Source: Cyanophora paradoxa (taxonomy: Eukaryota > Glaucocystophyceae > Cyanophorales > Cyanophoraceae). From it: 64,000 nt of DNA. Location: positions 44,153 to 108,152 of the forward strand of contig QPMI01000027.1 of assembly GCA_004431415.1 (NCBI GenBank), read 5' to 3'. This document shows, in pieces, positions 30,701 through 41,243 of the stretch (position 1 is its first letter; each line of letters starts with the position of its first letter). A program made the translations under genes and the position numbers. The notes beneath the pieces are model-generated. The model did not search any database. It was not told where the DNA came from and saw only the letters and a program-made list of their open reading frames with translations.

Positions 30701-32441
30701 GCGGCGGTGCGGTCGGAGCGGTACGCGAGCATCAGGGCGAGCGCCTCGAAGTCGACCTCCTCCTCCCGGCCCCTGCCCGCCGAGCCGCGCACCGTGAGGG
30801 CGCCCCGAGGGAGTGCGCCGCGAGGCGGCGCGCGCGGGGCGCACCGGAAGGCCGGGACGACAAAGCACGGCTCCTTGTCCGGCGTCGTCGTCGGGAAGGG
30901 CGGCAGCGGCCGCGGGGCCTTCGCCCCGCAGAACTTGCGCTGCGCCGCGCCGCCCGCCCCGATCCGCCGCGCTGCTCGGGGCGGCAGGTGCGCGGGGGGC
31001 GGACCTGGAAGTCGGAGAGGACGCGGATCTGCTCGGGGGAGAAGAGCAGGCGGTGGCCCGCCTCCGCTTGCTGCGCCCCACCCGCTCGCCTCGAGGAGTG
31101 GCGCGGGAGCGGGCGGGCGCGGGCGAACGTGGACGGTAATGCGCGTCGGCTGGCGCGGCGCGTCCCACCGGGAGTCCTGCAGCTGCGCACGCGCATCAGG
31201 CGCACGGCGGACGGCCAGGGGCAGGCGGCCCCTCTACGCTCCAAGCTGGCCCTCCTAGGCCTGCCGGCAGGGCGGCCCGGGTGCTGGGGAGGGGCGGGGA
31301 GGGCAGGGCGGACCAGGACGTCGCGGGTGATGGTGAGGCGGGTGGCCGCCAGCAGGTGGAACCCCACAAAGGCCCGGCTGCCCCGCCCCCTCCCCGTCAG
31401 TGCACTCCCCCGCAAGCACCGGAGTGCGCCTTGTGTTCTTCGTGCACTGCGGGGAGGGCGCGGGGCGGGGGGCACCTCCCGAGGTGCTCGTGGAAGCGCT
31501 CCTCGACGGGCGGGTCGAACTCGACGCGGTGCAGGTACAGCGGCTGCCGCCGCGCGCGAGCTGGTCACGCGAGCGGCGGCCCCGACGGGCGGGCCCCGGC
31601 CGCACCTTCCCGCCCAGCGCCGGCCCCGGGGGCGCCGCCGTCTCTGTCCTCGCCTTCTTGCGCGCCGGCGGCGGCCCGCCGGCGCCCCGCGGCCGGCCGG
31701 CTTCGGCCTCGCCTGCGCCGGCTCGGGCGCCGCCAGGCGCTCCAGCAGCTCCTCCGGCGTCCGCGCCGGCGGCCGCTCCCGCCCGGCGCCGCCGCCTCCG
31801 AGCCGGCCGGCTCCGCGGCGGCCTCCTCCGAGCCCAGGCCGTCCCCCATCTCGACGTCGGGGCCCAGCCGGCGCCCGGCCCCTCCTCCTCATCGACCTCC
31901 TCGTCGCCGCTCGCCCCGCCCCGCCCCTCGAACTCCTCCTCCTCCTCCCGCCTCCGCCGCTTGCGGGCGGCGGGGGCCTCGGGGGCCCCGGCTCGCGCGG
32001 CGGCCTCCTTCGCCTCGGCCTCTTCGGCGGCGATGATGGCGTCCCGCTGCGCAATCCTCGCCGGGTCCACAGCTGCGTTCCGCCCGAAGTACCGCCCCTG
32101 CCCCGCCGCCCGCGCCTGCGCCCCCGCCCCCGCCCCCGCGTCAGCAACGGCGCTCGAGTGCGGCGAGGGCGGGCGCACCCGGTTGGGCCGGTCGCGGAGG
32201 GGGCGCGCGAGGATCTCGTCCCGGCGGGCGAGGAGGCCCAGCACGGGCGCCGGCGCCGGACCCGGCGCAGGCGGGCCGACCGCCCTTGTCCCGCCCCGCC
32301 GGCGCCGGCGGGGCCGCGGCGCTGTCGCCCTCGGGGCAGGTGCCTCCTGTGGAGATTCGCCCTGCGGGCGGCGGGGCGGGGGGAGGGCGGGGGAGCGGGG
32401 CGCGGGAGCGACGTGGCGCTCAGGTGCTTCAGAAACGCCAT
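27761..32441 (-). CDS. Dicer-like ribonuclease (platform/PAZ region plus two RNase III domains)
   Basis: A double-stranded-RNA-processing RNase III of the Dicer type. Read 5' to 3' on the minus strand: an acidic/basic N-terminal stretch (RKRRRREEEEEFEG; about 31900-31960); YLHRVEFDPPVEERFHEHL (31479-31545) and AFVGFHLLAATRLTITRDVL (31315-31375), matching the Dicer platform; LLFSPEQIRVLSDFQV (about 31010-31055); PDKEPCFVVPAFRC; EEEVDFEALALMLAYR; a PAZ-region tail ending AFPELVVPTAAT (about 29860-29893), like the family's LVPELC phrase. RNase IIIa follows: NEIPLLRQALTHAS, DNERLEHLGDAV rejoined across an intron (29400/29277), and GDAVEAVIGALFL (about 28928), with all four acidic catalytic positions present. 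RNase IIIb is weaker: RLVFLGDGV (28261-28290) has Val for the first catalytic Glu, then FLLTAHLYFALPGASLKALS. I see no DExD/H helicase motifs. Gene ends are uncertain. Confidence 0.72.
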
Positions 32442-35400
32442 CGCCTGCGGGGCACAGGGTCAGGCGAGGGGCGGCTCGGGGTGGGCAGGAAGCCCCTCGC
32501 CTTGCTGGAGATCTTGAAAGGAAGCGGCGCCGCCGCAGCGGTCCCTGCGGGGGCCACTGACCGCCCCGCCAGAGGCAGGCCGGCGGCGGAGGGCGGCGCG
32601 AGGGCTGCCGGCGCTTCGGGAGTCGAGGCGGGAGCCGTGGAGTCCGTCGAGCTGGCCTCGAGCGGCCCGTTGGCCGCCGCCGGCCCGCGCGCTGCCGGCG
32701 CGCCCGTCGCAGCGGCCGGCAGCGGCGCTCTCCGCTCTACTGGCTCGGAGGCAGGCGCGCCTGCGGCAACGGCTGGTGCGGCGGCAGTGGCGCCCATTGC
32801 CGGCCCATCTGACGGCGGGATTGAAGGCGGTGGAGCTTGAGGCTCAGGCGAGCGTGGCGAGCGTGCGTCAGCGGGGGCCGGGGCCGAGCGAGGGGCCACG
32901 CGAGCCTCGGGGGCGGGAGAGGAGCCGGAGGCGGGGGCGGGCGGCGCCGGGGAGGACGAGGAGGGAGGCGAGTGCCGTCTGGACTTCTTCGCAGCCGCCC
33001 CCACCTCGTCGTCGTCGGAGGAGGATTCGGGCGGGGGGGCCGCTGAAGGCGCCCCCGGGGGAGGCGACGGGCGCCCCGAGGCCGCCGGCGGGGCGGGGCG
33101 GCGAGGGGACGGAGGTAGGGCCCCCTCCTCTTCCGAGGACTCGTCTTGCAGAGCTGCTGCGGGCGGCGGGGGCCGTCAGACCGACCGCAAGAAGGTAGGC
33201 TCAGAGAAGGGGGCGGGGCCCCGGCCGGCGCGCACCGCCCGGGCGATCCGCCTCGCGCGGGGCGCCCTCGCCCCGCCCCTGCTCCTCGCCCCTTTGCTGC
33301 TCGCCCTCGCCCTCGCCCTCGGAGTCCGAGGAGGGGGGCGTGACGGGGGAGCGCGGGGGCGAGCGCGGGGGCGAGGGGTCGTCCCGCGGGGAGGCGCCGC
33401 CCCAGTCGTCCTCCCCGAGGCCCTCGCCCCAGTCCGACATCGCCCGGGGGCGCCCGGCGTGCTCCCCCTCGTCGTCGGAGATGACGACCGCGACGCTCCC
33501 CTCGAACATCTCCTCCATGAAGTCCTGCGCCCGCGCCCCGTCACCCCGCCCCGCCCAGCTGCTTCTCCAAGATGCGGGGGCGCGCACCTCGTCGAGCTCG
33601 AGGTGGGAGCGAAAGCCGGCGCGGGGGGCCGAGCCGGGGCGCGACTCCTCCGAGGAGCGCCGCTGGGGCGCGGGGTGCGAGGAGGAGCCGGGGGAGGGCG
33701 GCGGCAGGGGCAGGGGCGCGTTGGAGGAGGCCGACGAGCGGGGGGAAGGGGAGGGCGACGGCGAGGAGGAGCGCCGCCCGCGCTGCGAGGCCCGCTTTGG
33801 CGTCGGCCCCGAGGGGGAAGAGGCGGCGGCCGACGGGGGCCCCATGGCTGCCGACGAGGAGGAGGAGGAGCGGGGGGAGAAGAGGGCGCCGGGGGGCTTG
33901 GAGGCCGCGGCCGGGGCCGGGGGAGGCGCGGGGAGGGTCCCCTGGGAGGGGGCGACGAGCAGGCGCGTCCCCGACACGTACTCGACCTGGCGGGGGGCGT
34001 GAGAGAGGTGGGGGGGGGAGAAGAGGGAGGGGACGCTCCGGCCCCGGCACCTTCTTGATGACGACCTTGACGTCCTGAAGGGGGTCGTCTGGGCGGGGCG
34101 GAGGAGTGAGCGGGGGAGGGGAGAGGAGGGGAGGCGGGGGCGGCGGGGGGCACCGGGGGTCCAGCCGCGGGCGGCGATTCGGGAGCGGTACTCGAGGCGC
34201 TCGCGCTCCCGGCGCTCCGCCTCCTCCGCCGCCTCCTCCTCGTCCCCCAGCGCGTCCTGCCCCGCCCCCGCCCCTCAGACGCAGCCCCGCGCAGCCCAGC
34301 AGCACGCGCCGCCGCTGCGGCGCGCTTCGAAGCGGAGGGGGCGCGGGCGGGGGCACCGAGGGGCGGGCGGGGGCGGGGCGGGGGCGGAGTCGTCGCCGAG
34401 GGGGCCGGCGAGGGCGGTGCGGTAAAGGACGGGGCGGGCCCCCTCCAGCGCCTCCGGGGGGACCGACGGGCCCGCCCCCCGGTCGATCACGAAGCCCGGC
34501 GACTCCTCCGCCCCCGCCGCCCCGCCCTCGCCCGGCGCCGAGGCAGACGCCGCGGCCGGCGCAGGCGCGTCGCCCTCGGGGGTCGGTGGGCGGGTTGCGA
34601 AGGGGCACGCGGGGCGCCAGGCCGGGCCGGCCGGGCGTGGAGGCGTTGGCGCCCGTGGCGGGGGCGCCCTGGGGGCCCTGGGCGCCCCGGGGCCGCTTCT
34701 TGAAGCGCTGGACGAGGCGCGCGAACTGCGGCAGCGCCTTCTCCGTGCGGGCCTGCGGGAGCGCGGTGAGCCCGCCACAAGCGCCGGCGGCCCCGGAGGC
34801 TGCCCTGCACGCGCACCCGGACGCTCTCCTGCAGGCGGACCTCGTCGGGCGCCAGGGCGCGCGCCCCCGGCGGCAGGTCCGCCCGCAGCCCGTCCTGCGT
34901 CATGTACACCTGCGCGGGGGGGGTCAACGTCGCCCGCCGTCTGGGGGCGGGCAGGAAACGCGGCTGCCCCACCTCCCCGATGGCCGGCGACTCGTCGGCG
35001 CGGCGGTCCTCCTGCGCGCCGCAGCCCTCAGCAAAGCACATGCAGCGCGGGGGCGGGCGTGAGGAAGGCGGGGCGCAGCGCACGGGGCCGTAGCGGTCGT
35101 TGTGGAGGGCGCGCAGGGACGGCTCCCCCGTGGCGAGGTCGAAGAACTCGTGCGGGCGCACCAGCTGGATGCGAACCTGCGCGGAGGTGAGGGGCGGGAG
35201 AGGAGGGCGGGGATGGGGCGGGGCGGACGGCGCCGGCGGCGTCGCGGGCGGCGAGGCGGAGCTCGTCAACGTCCACGTGCGCGCCCTTCGTCCGCTGGCC
35301 CCACCACGCCACGAACACCCGGTAGCTGGCCCCCGCCCCGCCCCCGCTCAGGCCCCCGCGGCGCCTCCAGACGCCCGGCGGGAAGCAGGGCGGGGCGCAC

Positions 35401-37436
35401 TTGTGGTTGCGGAGGAGGCGGACGGCGCGAAGGTACTGGAGGACGATCGTCGCGTTGTCCAGCGAGCCGGCGTCCGGGCACAGCCACACCTGCGGTTCCT
35501 CGCCTCTCTGAGAGGGCGCCGCCCCGGCAGGGGGCGGGAAGGAGCGCCTCGTCGGGGTCCTCGTAGCGGAGGATGGCGCGGAGGGTCTGCGGCGACCCCG
35601 CGAAGTCGCCCCCGTGCCCGCTGCCCCGAAACAGGCTCGACGGGAGGGGCGCGCGGGGGGGGGGGGGGGGGGGGGGGGGGGGAAGGAGGGAGGCGTCGGT
35701 TACACACATGCCGGCGCCAACGAAGAGCAGACCGAAGTGCGAGGCGGCCACGAACGACTTCACGATGCCCTCGCTCAGGCACGCGACCTGCCGGGGGTAC
35801 AGGTCGGGCTGGGGAGAGGGGGGCCGATGGGGGAAGAAGCGGGCCTTGACGAGACGGCGAGTGGCAGGGCAGACAAGGGTCGAGGGGGGTACGGCGTCCG
35901 CCTCCCCCTCCTCCAGCATGGTGCGCCACACAGCGAGGGGCGTCTCCTGCGGCGAAAAGGTCGAAAAGAACGCGGGAGTAGGGGCAAGGGGTGTGAGGGA
36001 GGGCGTGAACCCCGTTCTGGTGCAGGCGGTAGCACGGCTTTTCGTTCTTCTTGCCGGGGGTATCATATTTGGGATCTCCGAGGGGGAGCCTGCGGCGGCG
36101 CGGGGCTCAGGGGGGGCGCGGGGCGGACCCCAGGGGTACGCGCACATGATGATGCACGTGTTTATGTTGCCGTGCACGTCGAGCACGGGGAAGAAGACTG
36201 CCGGGCCCTGACGTCCGGCGTGAGCCCAGGAGAGGGGTTGCGGGAGGGGTTACCCCGTTCGGAATGCCGTGGTGCACGATTGTCTTCCGCCGCTCGTCGA
36301 TGAGTACCCCCGGCAGGTAAGGGTCCACGTGAGCGTGGGCCGGGACCGGCTGCGGGGAGGGAGTCGGCTGGCCGGGAGCGGGCGAGGGGCGGCGGCGGGG
36401 CCGCCGGGGCGGGGCGGAGGGGTAGGCGCCTCGAGGGCCGGCCAGGTCTTGATGTGGTGCCAGCCCTGTACGCGCTGCATCCACTTCCAGGAGCAGCCGC
36501 GGGCCCGCATCGCGATCTTCCCGACCTGGGCGAACGTTCGCCCGCCCGGCTCGAATGGCGGGGCGGGGCGGGGCGCGGGGCGCGGGGGCGCGCGCCTCGT
36601 TGAGGCCGAGCTGCGAGAGGAGGCGGATGTACATCTCGTGGCGCTCGGGCTCCGGGATGAGCTCGCCCTGCGCGATGCGGGCCGAGGGCCGGCGCCCCGA
36701 CGAGAGGATCTTGATGAACTTGTTCTCGTGGGAGCCCGTGTCGGGGATCCGCGACATCTGCTCCCGCACTTCCCGCACCATCTCGATCACCTGCGGCACC
36801 TCCAGGCGCTCCTCTGCGCAGGATTCGATCCGGGCAGGGCGCCGGGCGGCACTGAGCTTCACTCACTTTCGCGCCGTTTGTCCTTGCAGTCGTTGTCGCG
36901 ACACAGCTCCAGCATGTAGTTCGAGTGGACGAACACTTCGCACACGCTGTCCATCGTGTTGTGCCTTTTGGGCGGGTTCGAGAAGCAGTCTGCGTCAGGC
37001 GATGTCAGTGGTGCGCAGCGGCGCGATGCGCGTCCGAACGACGGAGCGCACATGCTTCTGGCACCGAGCGGAAGTAGTAGCGAAGCTTCCCCTGCCCGCG
37101 CTCCGCATCAGCCGCGAGCGCTTGTTACGTGCGGCGGCGCTGCAGGGGCGGGGCAGTGACCGCGAGCGGGTTGAAATGAACTTCCTTCGCTTTGAGATCG
37201 AAGAAGTTGCAGGGCGGCAGGCCGGCACGCTGGCGCTTGCATTGCAGCTCGTGCTTCAGCCGAAAACCGATGTCTTTCACTAGCTCGAGAAATTGATCCG
37301 GGAGCGCGTCGACGAACTTGCCCTCGCGCTTGAGCTCGTCGGGGTTGGGCTCTGCCGGCCAGCGGGGCGCTTCCGGTGCACGCTCATCGGCGGAGGCCCG
37401 TGAGTGCGACGGCCCGCTGGGTCCTGGCAGCACCAT
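32442..37436 (-). CDS. Unrecognised multi-exon protein, divergent from SPO11
   Basis: Well-conserved-looking exons on the minus strand: PDQFLELVKDIGFRLKHELQ with PPCNFFDLKAKEVHF (37180-37330); CFSNPPKRHNTMDSVCEVFV and YMLELCRDNDCKDKRRE (36865-36990); RLEVPQVIEMVREVREQM with GSHENKFIKILSSG (36700-36820); ERHEMYIRLLSQLGLNE (36600-36650); TFAQVGKIAMRARGCSWKWM (about 36480-36545); PGVLIDERRKTIVHHGIPNG (about 36260-36320); AVFFPVLDVHGNINTCIIMC (about 36135-36205); QVACLSEGIVKSFVAASHFG (35735-35790); LDNATIVLQYLRAVRLLRNH (35405-35465); YRVFVAWWGQRTKGAHVDVD (about 35270-35325); IQLVRPHEFFDLATGE (35115-35170). After about 34250 it becomes Ser/Pro/Glu-rich and disordered (VAVVISDDEGEHAG). I do not know the family. 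It may be one gene with the Dicer-like region downstream, which follows without an evident break. Its first ATG overlaps the SPO11 ATG on the other strand. The N-terminal half is duplicated at 38753-41243. Confidence 0.5.
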
Positions 37437-38752
37437 GTCGACGTCGCCTCAACAAAGCCAACACATCGGATCGGATCGGTGGCTCTGCCTTGGCTCGCCA
37501 GGCTCGCCTGATCGATGCGTCTACCCCCCGATGTGGAGCGCCGACGAGTCCCAGGATCCCGATCCGTTCTTTGAGGCGGCCGATGATGCGGAGGTGCCAG
37601 CACCAGCGTTCGCACCCGCGGCACCGGAGCCCGGCGCTAGCGCGGACCCGAGCGACGTCGATGTCTCGCGGGACGACGTGCGTGCACTAGCGGCGCCTAT
37701 GTTCGGCGCGCGATGATGGCGCTATATCTCGCAGATCATCGCCCGCATCGAGGCCCTGACAGAAGGCGTCGTTCGCGGCTTGCTTGGCGGTCAACTCTTT
37801 GCGCTCAGAATCGTCCGCCGAGCGCGCGCGCGCGCACGATTGAGAGATTCCTTTCGCGGTGCCGTTGACCAATGCGCCAGCCTCTGCGGAACAGGGGAAA
37901 CGTGCAGCTCCGGCAGGAGGGCGGATACCAACTGGGCCAGGCGGTGCGCGCGAGCTCTGGGCCCGAGTCGCCCTCTCCTCCTGTCCCTGACACGCGCTGA
38001 CGACGAGCGCGCAAAGACGAAGCTCGTCGAGTGCAGCCCGAGCAACGCCGCCCATTACGTGAAGTGTACGCGGTGTTTTCCCGAGCGCTTTCCAGGCGCC
38101 GGCTCGCACATGCATCGGAGTCGGATGCTTCGAATTCGACAGATTGGAAGGTCCTGGACGCGATTGTGCGGCTGCTCCGGAGCGGGAAGAAGGCTGCGCA
38201 GCGGGACCTGTGTGAGCTTTCCCAACCCGCTGCCCGTAGGATGAATTCGGATTGGACTGTGACCCCGCGCCCTGCCCAGACTACATGCTCGTCGACTCGT
38301 TCCGGAGCCAAACCGAGATCAACGAGATCGTCCAAGGTGCGCGCGCAGCTGCAGGCGTTTAAGGAGAATGTGGCACGGTGCGGTTCCCAACTTCCTGGCC
38401 GCCGGTGGAGACCTCGCGGCGATGCTGCGGTGCTCGCGGCACGCCCTCGGGATCGTCGCGAGCTCCCGCGGCTTCGTAGCCGGCCGCCTCCTCTGGCGGG
38501 CGCGCCGCACCACCGAGCTTCCCCTTCCCCCTTCCCCTCCACCCGCCTCGACGTTCCCCGCAGGACGACCCCGACTCTTCCTGGGTCGACTGCTCGCGCC
38601 TGGGTACCCCCTCTCCAGCGGCCGCCCCGGGCCTGGCATGTGAAGCCTCCACCCGCAGGCGCCACGGGCCGGGCCATCCCCGGCGACCTCGACCTCATTC
38701 GCGGCGCCGAGTGCGATCCCAGTACCCCTGCCCGCAACGCGACGTACCCCCT
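37435..38752 (+). pseudogene. SPO11: SPO11 5' fragment (truncated duplicate)
   Basis: Identical to the first part of the intact gene at 41242: N-terminal MSTSPQQSQHIGSDR, the IIARIEALTEGVVRGLLGG exon, KKAAQRDL with the catalytic Tyr pair (38211 and 38280-38284), and ALGIVASSRGFVAG. It stops at the duplication junction (38752) within an intron, so the Toprim half (VEKD, DYNP) is absent. Downstream of the junction the DNA is antisense to the other duplicated gene. A product could make at most a catalytic-Tyr half-protein without metal binding. If the duplication is an assembly artefact, this fragment does not exist. Confidence 0.8.
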
Positions 38753-41243
38753 CAACGTCGCCCGCCGTCTGGGGGCGGGCAGGAAACGCGGCTGCCCCAC
38801 CTCCCCGATGGCCGGCGACTCGTCGGCGCGGCGGTCCTCCTGCGCGCCGCAGCCCTCAGCAAAGCACATGCAGCGCGGGGGCGGGCGTGAGGAAGGCGGG
38901 GCGCAGCGCACGGGGCCGTAGCGGTCGTTGTGGAGGGCGCGCAGGGACGGCTCCCCCGTGGCGAGGTCGAAGAACTCGTGCGGGCGCACCAGCTGGATGC
39001 GAACCTGCGCGGAGGTGAGGGGCGGGAGAGGAGGGCGGGGATGGGGCGGGGCGGACGGCGCCGGCGGCGTCGCGGGCGGCGAGGCGGAGCTCGTCAACGT
39101 CCACGTGCGCGCCCTTCGTCCGCTGGCCCCACCACGCCACGAACACCCGGTAGCTGGCCCCCGCCCCGCCCCCGCTCAGGCCCCCGCGGCGCCTCCAGAC
39201 GCCCGGCGGGAAGCAGGGCGGGGCGCACTTGTGGTTGCGGAGGAGGCGGACGGCGCGAAGGTACTGGAGGACGATCGTCGCGTTGTCCAGCGAGCCGGCG
39301 TCCGGGCACAGCCACACCTGCGGTTCCTCGCCTCTCTGAGAGGGCGCCGCCCCGGCAGGGGGCGGGAAGGAGCGCCTCGTCGGGGTCCTCGTAGCGGAGG
39401 ATGGCGCGGAGGGTCTGCGGCGACCCCGCGAAGTCGCCCCCGTGCCCGCTGCCCCGAAACAGGCTCGACGGGAGGGCGCGCGGGGGGGGGGGGGGGGGGG
39501 GGGGAAGGAGGGAGGCGTCGGTTACACACATGCCGGCGCCAACGAAGAGCAGACCGAAGTGCGAGGCGGCCACGAACGACTTCACGATGCCCTCGCTCAG
39601 GCACGCGACCTGCCGGGGTACAGGTCGGGCTGGGGAGAGGGGCCGATGGGGAAGAAGCGGGCCTTGACGAGACGGCGAGTGGCAGGGCAGACAAGGGTCG
39701 AGGGGGGTACGGCGTCCGCCTCCCCTCCTCCAGCATGGTGCGCCACACAGCGAGGGCGTCTCCTGCGGCGAAAAGGTCGAAAAGAACGCGGGAGTAGGGG
39801 CAAGGGGTGTGAGGGAGGGCGTGAACCCCGTTCTGGTGCAGGCGGTAGCACGGCTTTTCGTTCTTCTTGCCGGGGGTATCATATTTGGGATCTCCGAGGG
39901 GGAGCCTGCGGCGGCGCGGGGCTCAGGGGGGGCGCGGGGCGGACCCCAGGGGTACGCGCACATGATGATGCACGTGTTTATGTTGCCGTGCACGTCGAGC
40001 ACGGGGAAGAAGACTGCCGGGCCCTGACGTCCGGCGTGAGCCCAGGAGAGGGTTGCGGGAGGGGTTACCCCGTTCGGAATGCCGTGGTGCACGATTGTCT
40101 TCCGCCGCTCGTCGATGAGTACCCCGGCAGGTAAGGGTCCACGTGAGCGTGGGCCGGGACCGGCTGCGGGAGGGAGTCGGCTGGCCGGGAGCGGGCGAGG
40201 GCGGCGGCGGGGCCGCCGGGGCGGGCGGAGGGGTAGGCGCCTCGAGGGCCGGCCAGGTCTTGATGTGGTGCCAGCCCTGTACGCGCTGCATCCACTTCCA
40301 GGAGCAGCCGCGGGCCCGCATCGCGATCTTCCCGACCTGGGCGAACGTTCGCCCGCCCGGCTCGAATGGCGGGGCGGGCGGGGCGCGGGGCGCGGGGGCG
40401 CGCGCCTCGTTGAGGCCGAGCTGCGAGAGGAGGCGGATGTACATCTCGTGGCGCTCGGGCTCCGGGATGAGCTCGCCCTGCGCGATGCGGCCGAGGGCCG
40501 GCGCCCGACGAGAGGATCTTGATGAACTTGTTCTCGTGGGAGCCCGTGTCGGGATCCGCGACATCTGCTCCCGCACTTCCCGCACCATCTCGATCACCTG
40601 CGGCACCTCCAGGCGCTCCTCTGCGCAGGATTCGATCCGGGCAGGGCGCCGGGCGGCACTGAGCTTCACTCACTTTCGCGCCGTTTGTCCTTGCAGTCGT
40701 TGTCGCGACACAGCTCCAGCATGTAGTTCGAGTGGACGAACACTTCGCACACGCTGTCCATCGTGTTGTGCCTTTTGGGCGGGTTCGAGAAGCAGTCTGC
40801 GTCAGGCGATGTCAGTGGTGCGCAGCGGCGCGATGCGCGTCCGAACGACGGAGCGCACATGCTTCTGGCACCGAGCGGAAGTAGTAGCGAAGCTTCCCCT
40901 GCCCGCGCTCCGCATCAGCCGCGAGCGCTTGTTACGTGCGGCGGCGCTGCAGGGGCGGGGCAGTGACCGCGAGCGGGTTGAAATGAACTTCCTTCGCTTT
41001 GAGATCGAAGAAGTTGCAGGGCGGCAGGCCGGCACGCTGGCGCTTGCATTGCAGCTCGTGCTTCAGCCGAAAACCGATGTCTTTCACTAGCTCGAGAAAT
41101 TGATCCGGGAGCGCGTCGACGAACTTGCCCTCGCGCTTGAGCTCGTCGGGGTTGGGCTCTGCCGGCCAGCGGGGCGCTTCCGGTGCACGCTCATCGGCGG
41201 AGGCCCGTGAGTGCGACGGCCCGCTGGGTCCTGGCAGCACCAT
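38753..41243 (-). pseudogene. 5' half of the unrecognised minus-strand gene (truncated duplicate)
   Basis: Repeats the N-terminal exons of the gene at 32442-37436 down to the IQLVRPHEFFDLATGE exon and the CFAEGCGAQEDRRADESP exon, then runs into the SPO11 fragment at 38752. Several exons lie in altered frames because single bases are missing from G/C runs. For example, the phrase after MSRIP shifts frame at about 40550, where GGGG has become GGG. The breaks may be consensus errors. There is no downstream half, so this copy cannot encode the complete protein. Confidence 0.75.

Noticed and set aside
25646-33343. Many plus-strand frames of 200-770 codons
   Set aside because: They are Arg/Gly/Pro/Ala-rich shadows of minus-strand exons in very GC-rich DNA and cross intron sequence. 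No domains are recognisable.
40550-40560. Frameshift in the duplicated minus-strand gene as evidence of pseudogene decay
   Set aside because: It is one of about fifteen G/C-run losses with no substitutions, so a sequencing or consensus error is the simpler explanation. The copy is a fragment for a different reason (the duplication junction).
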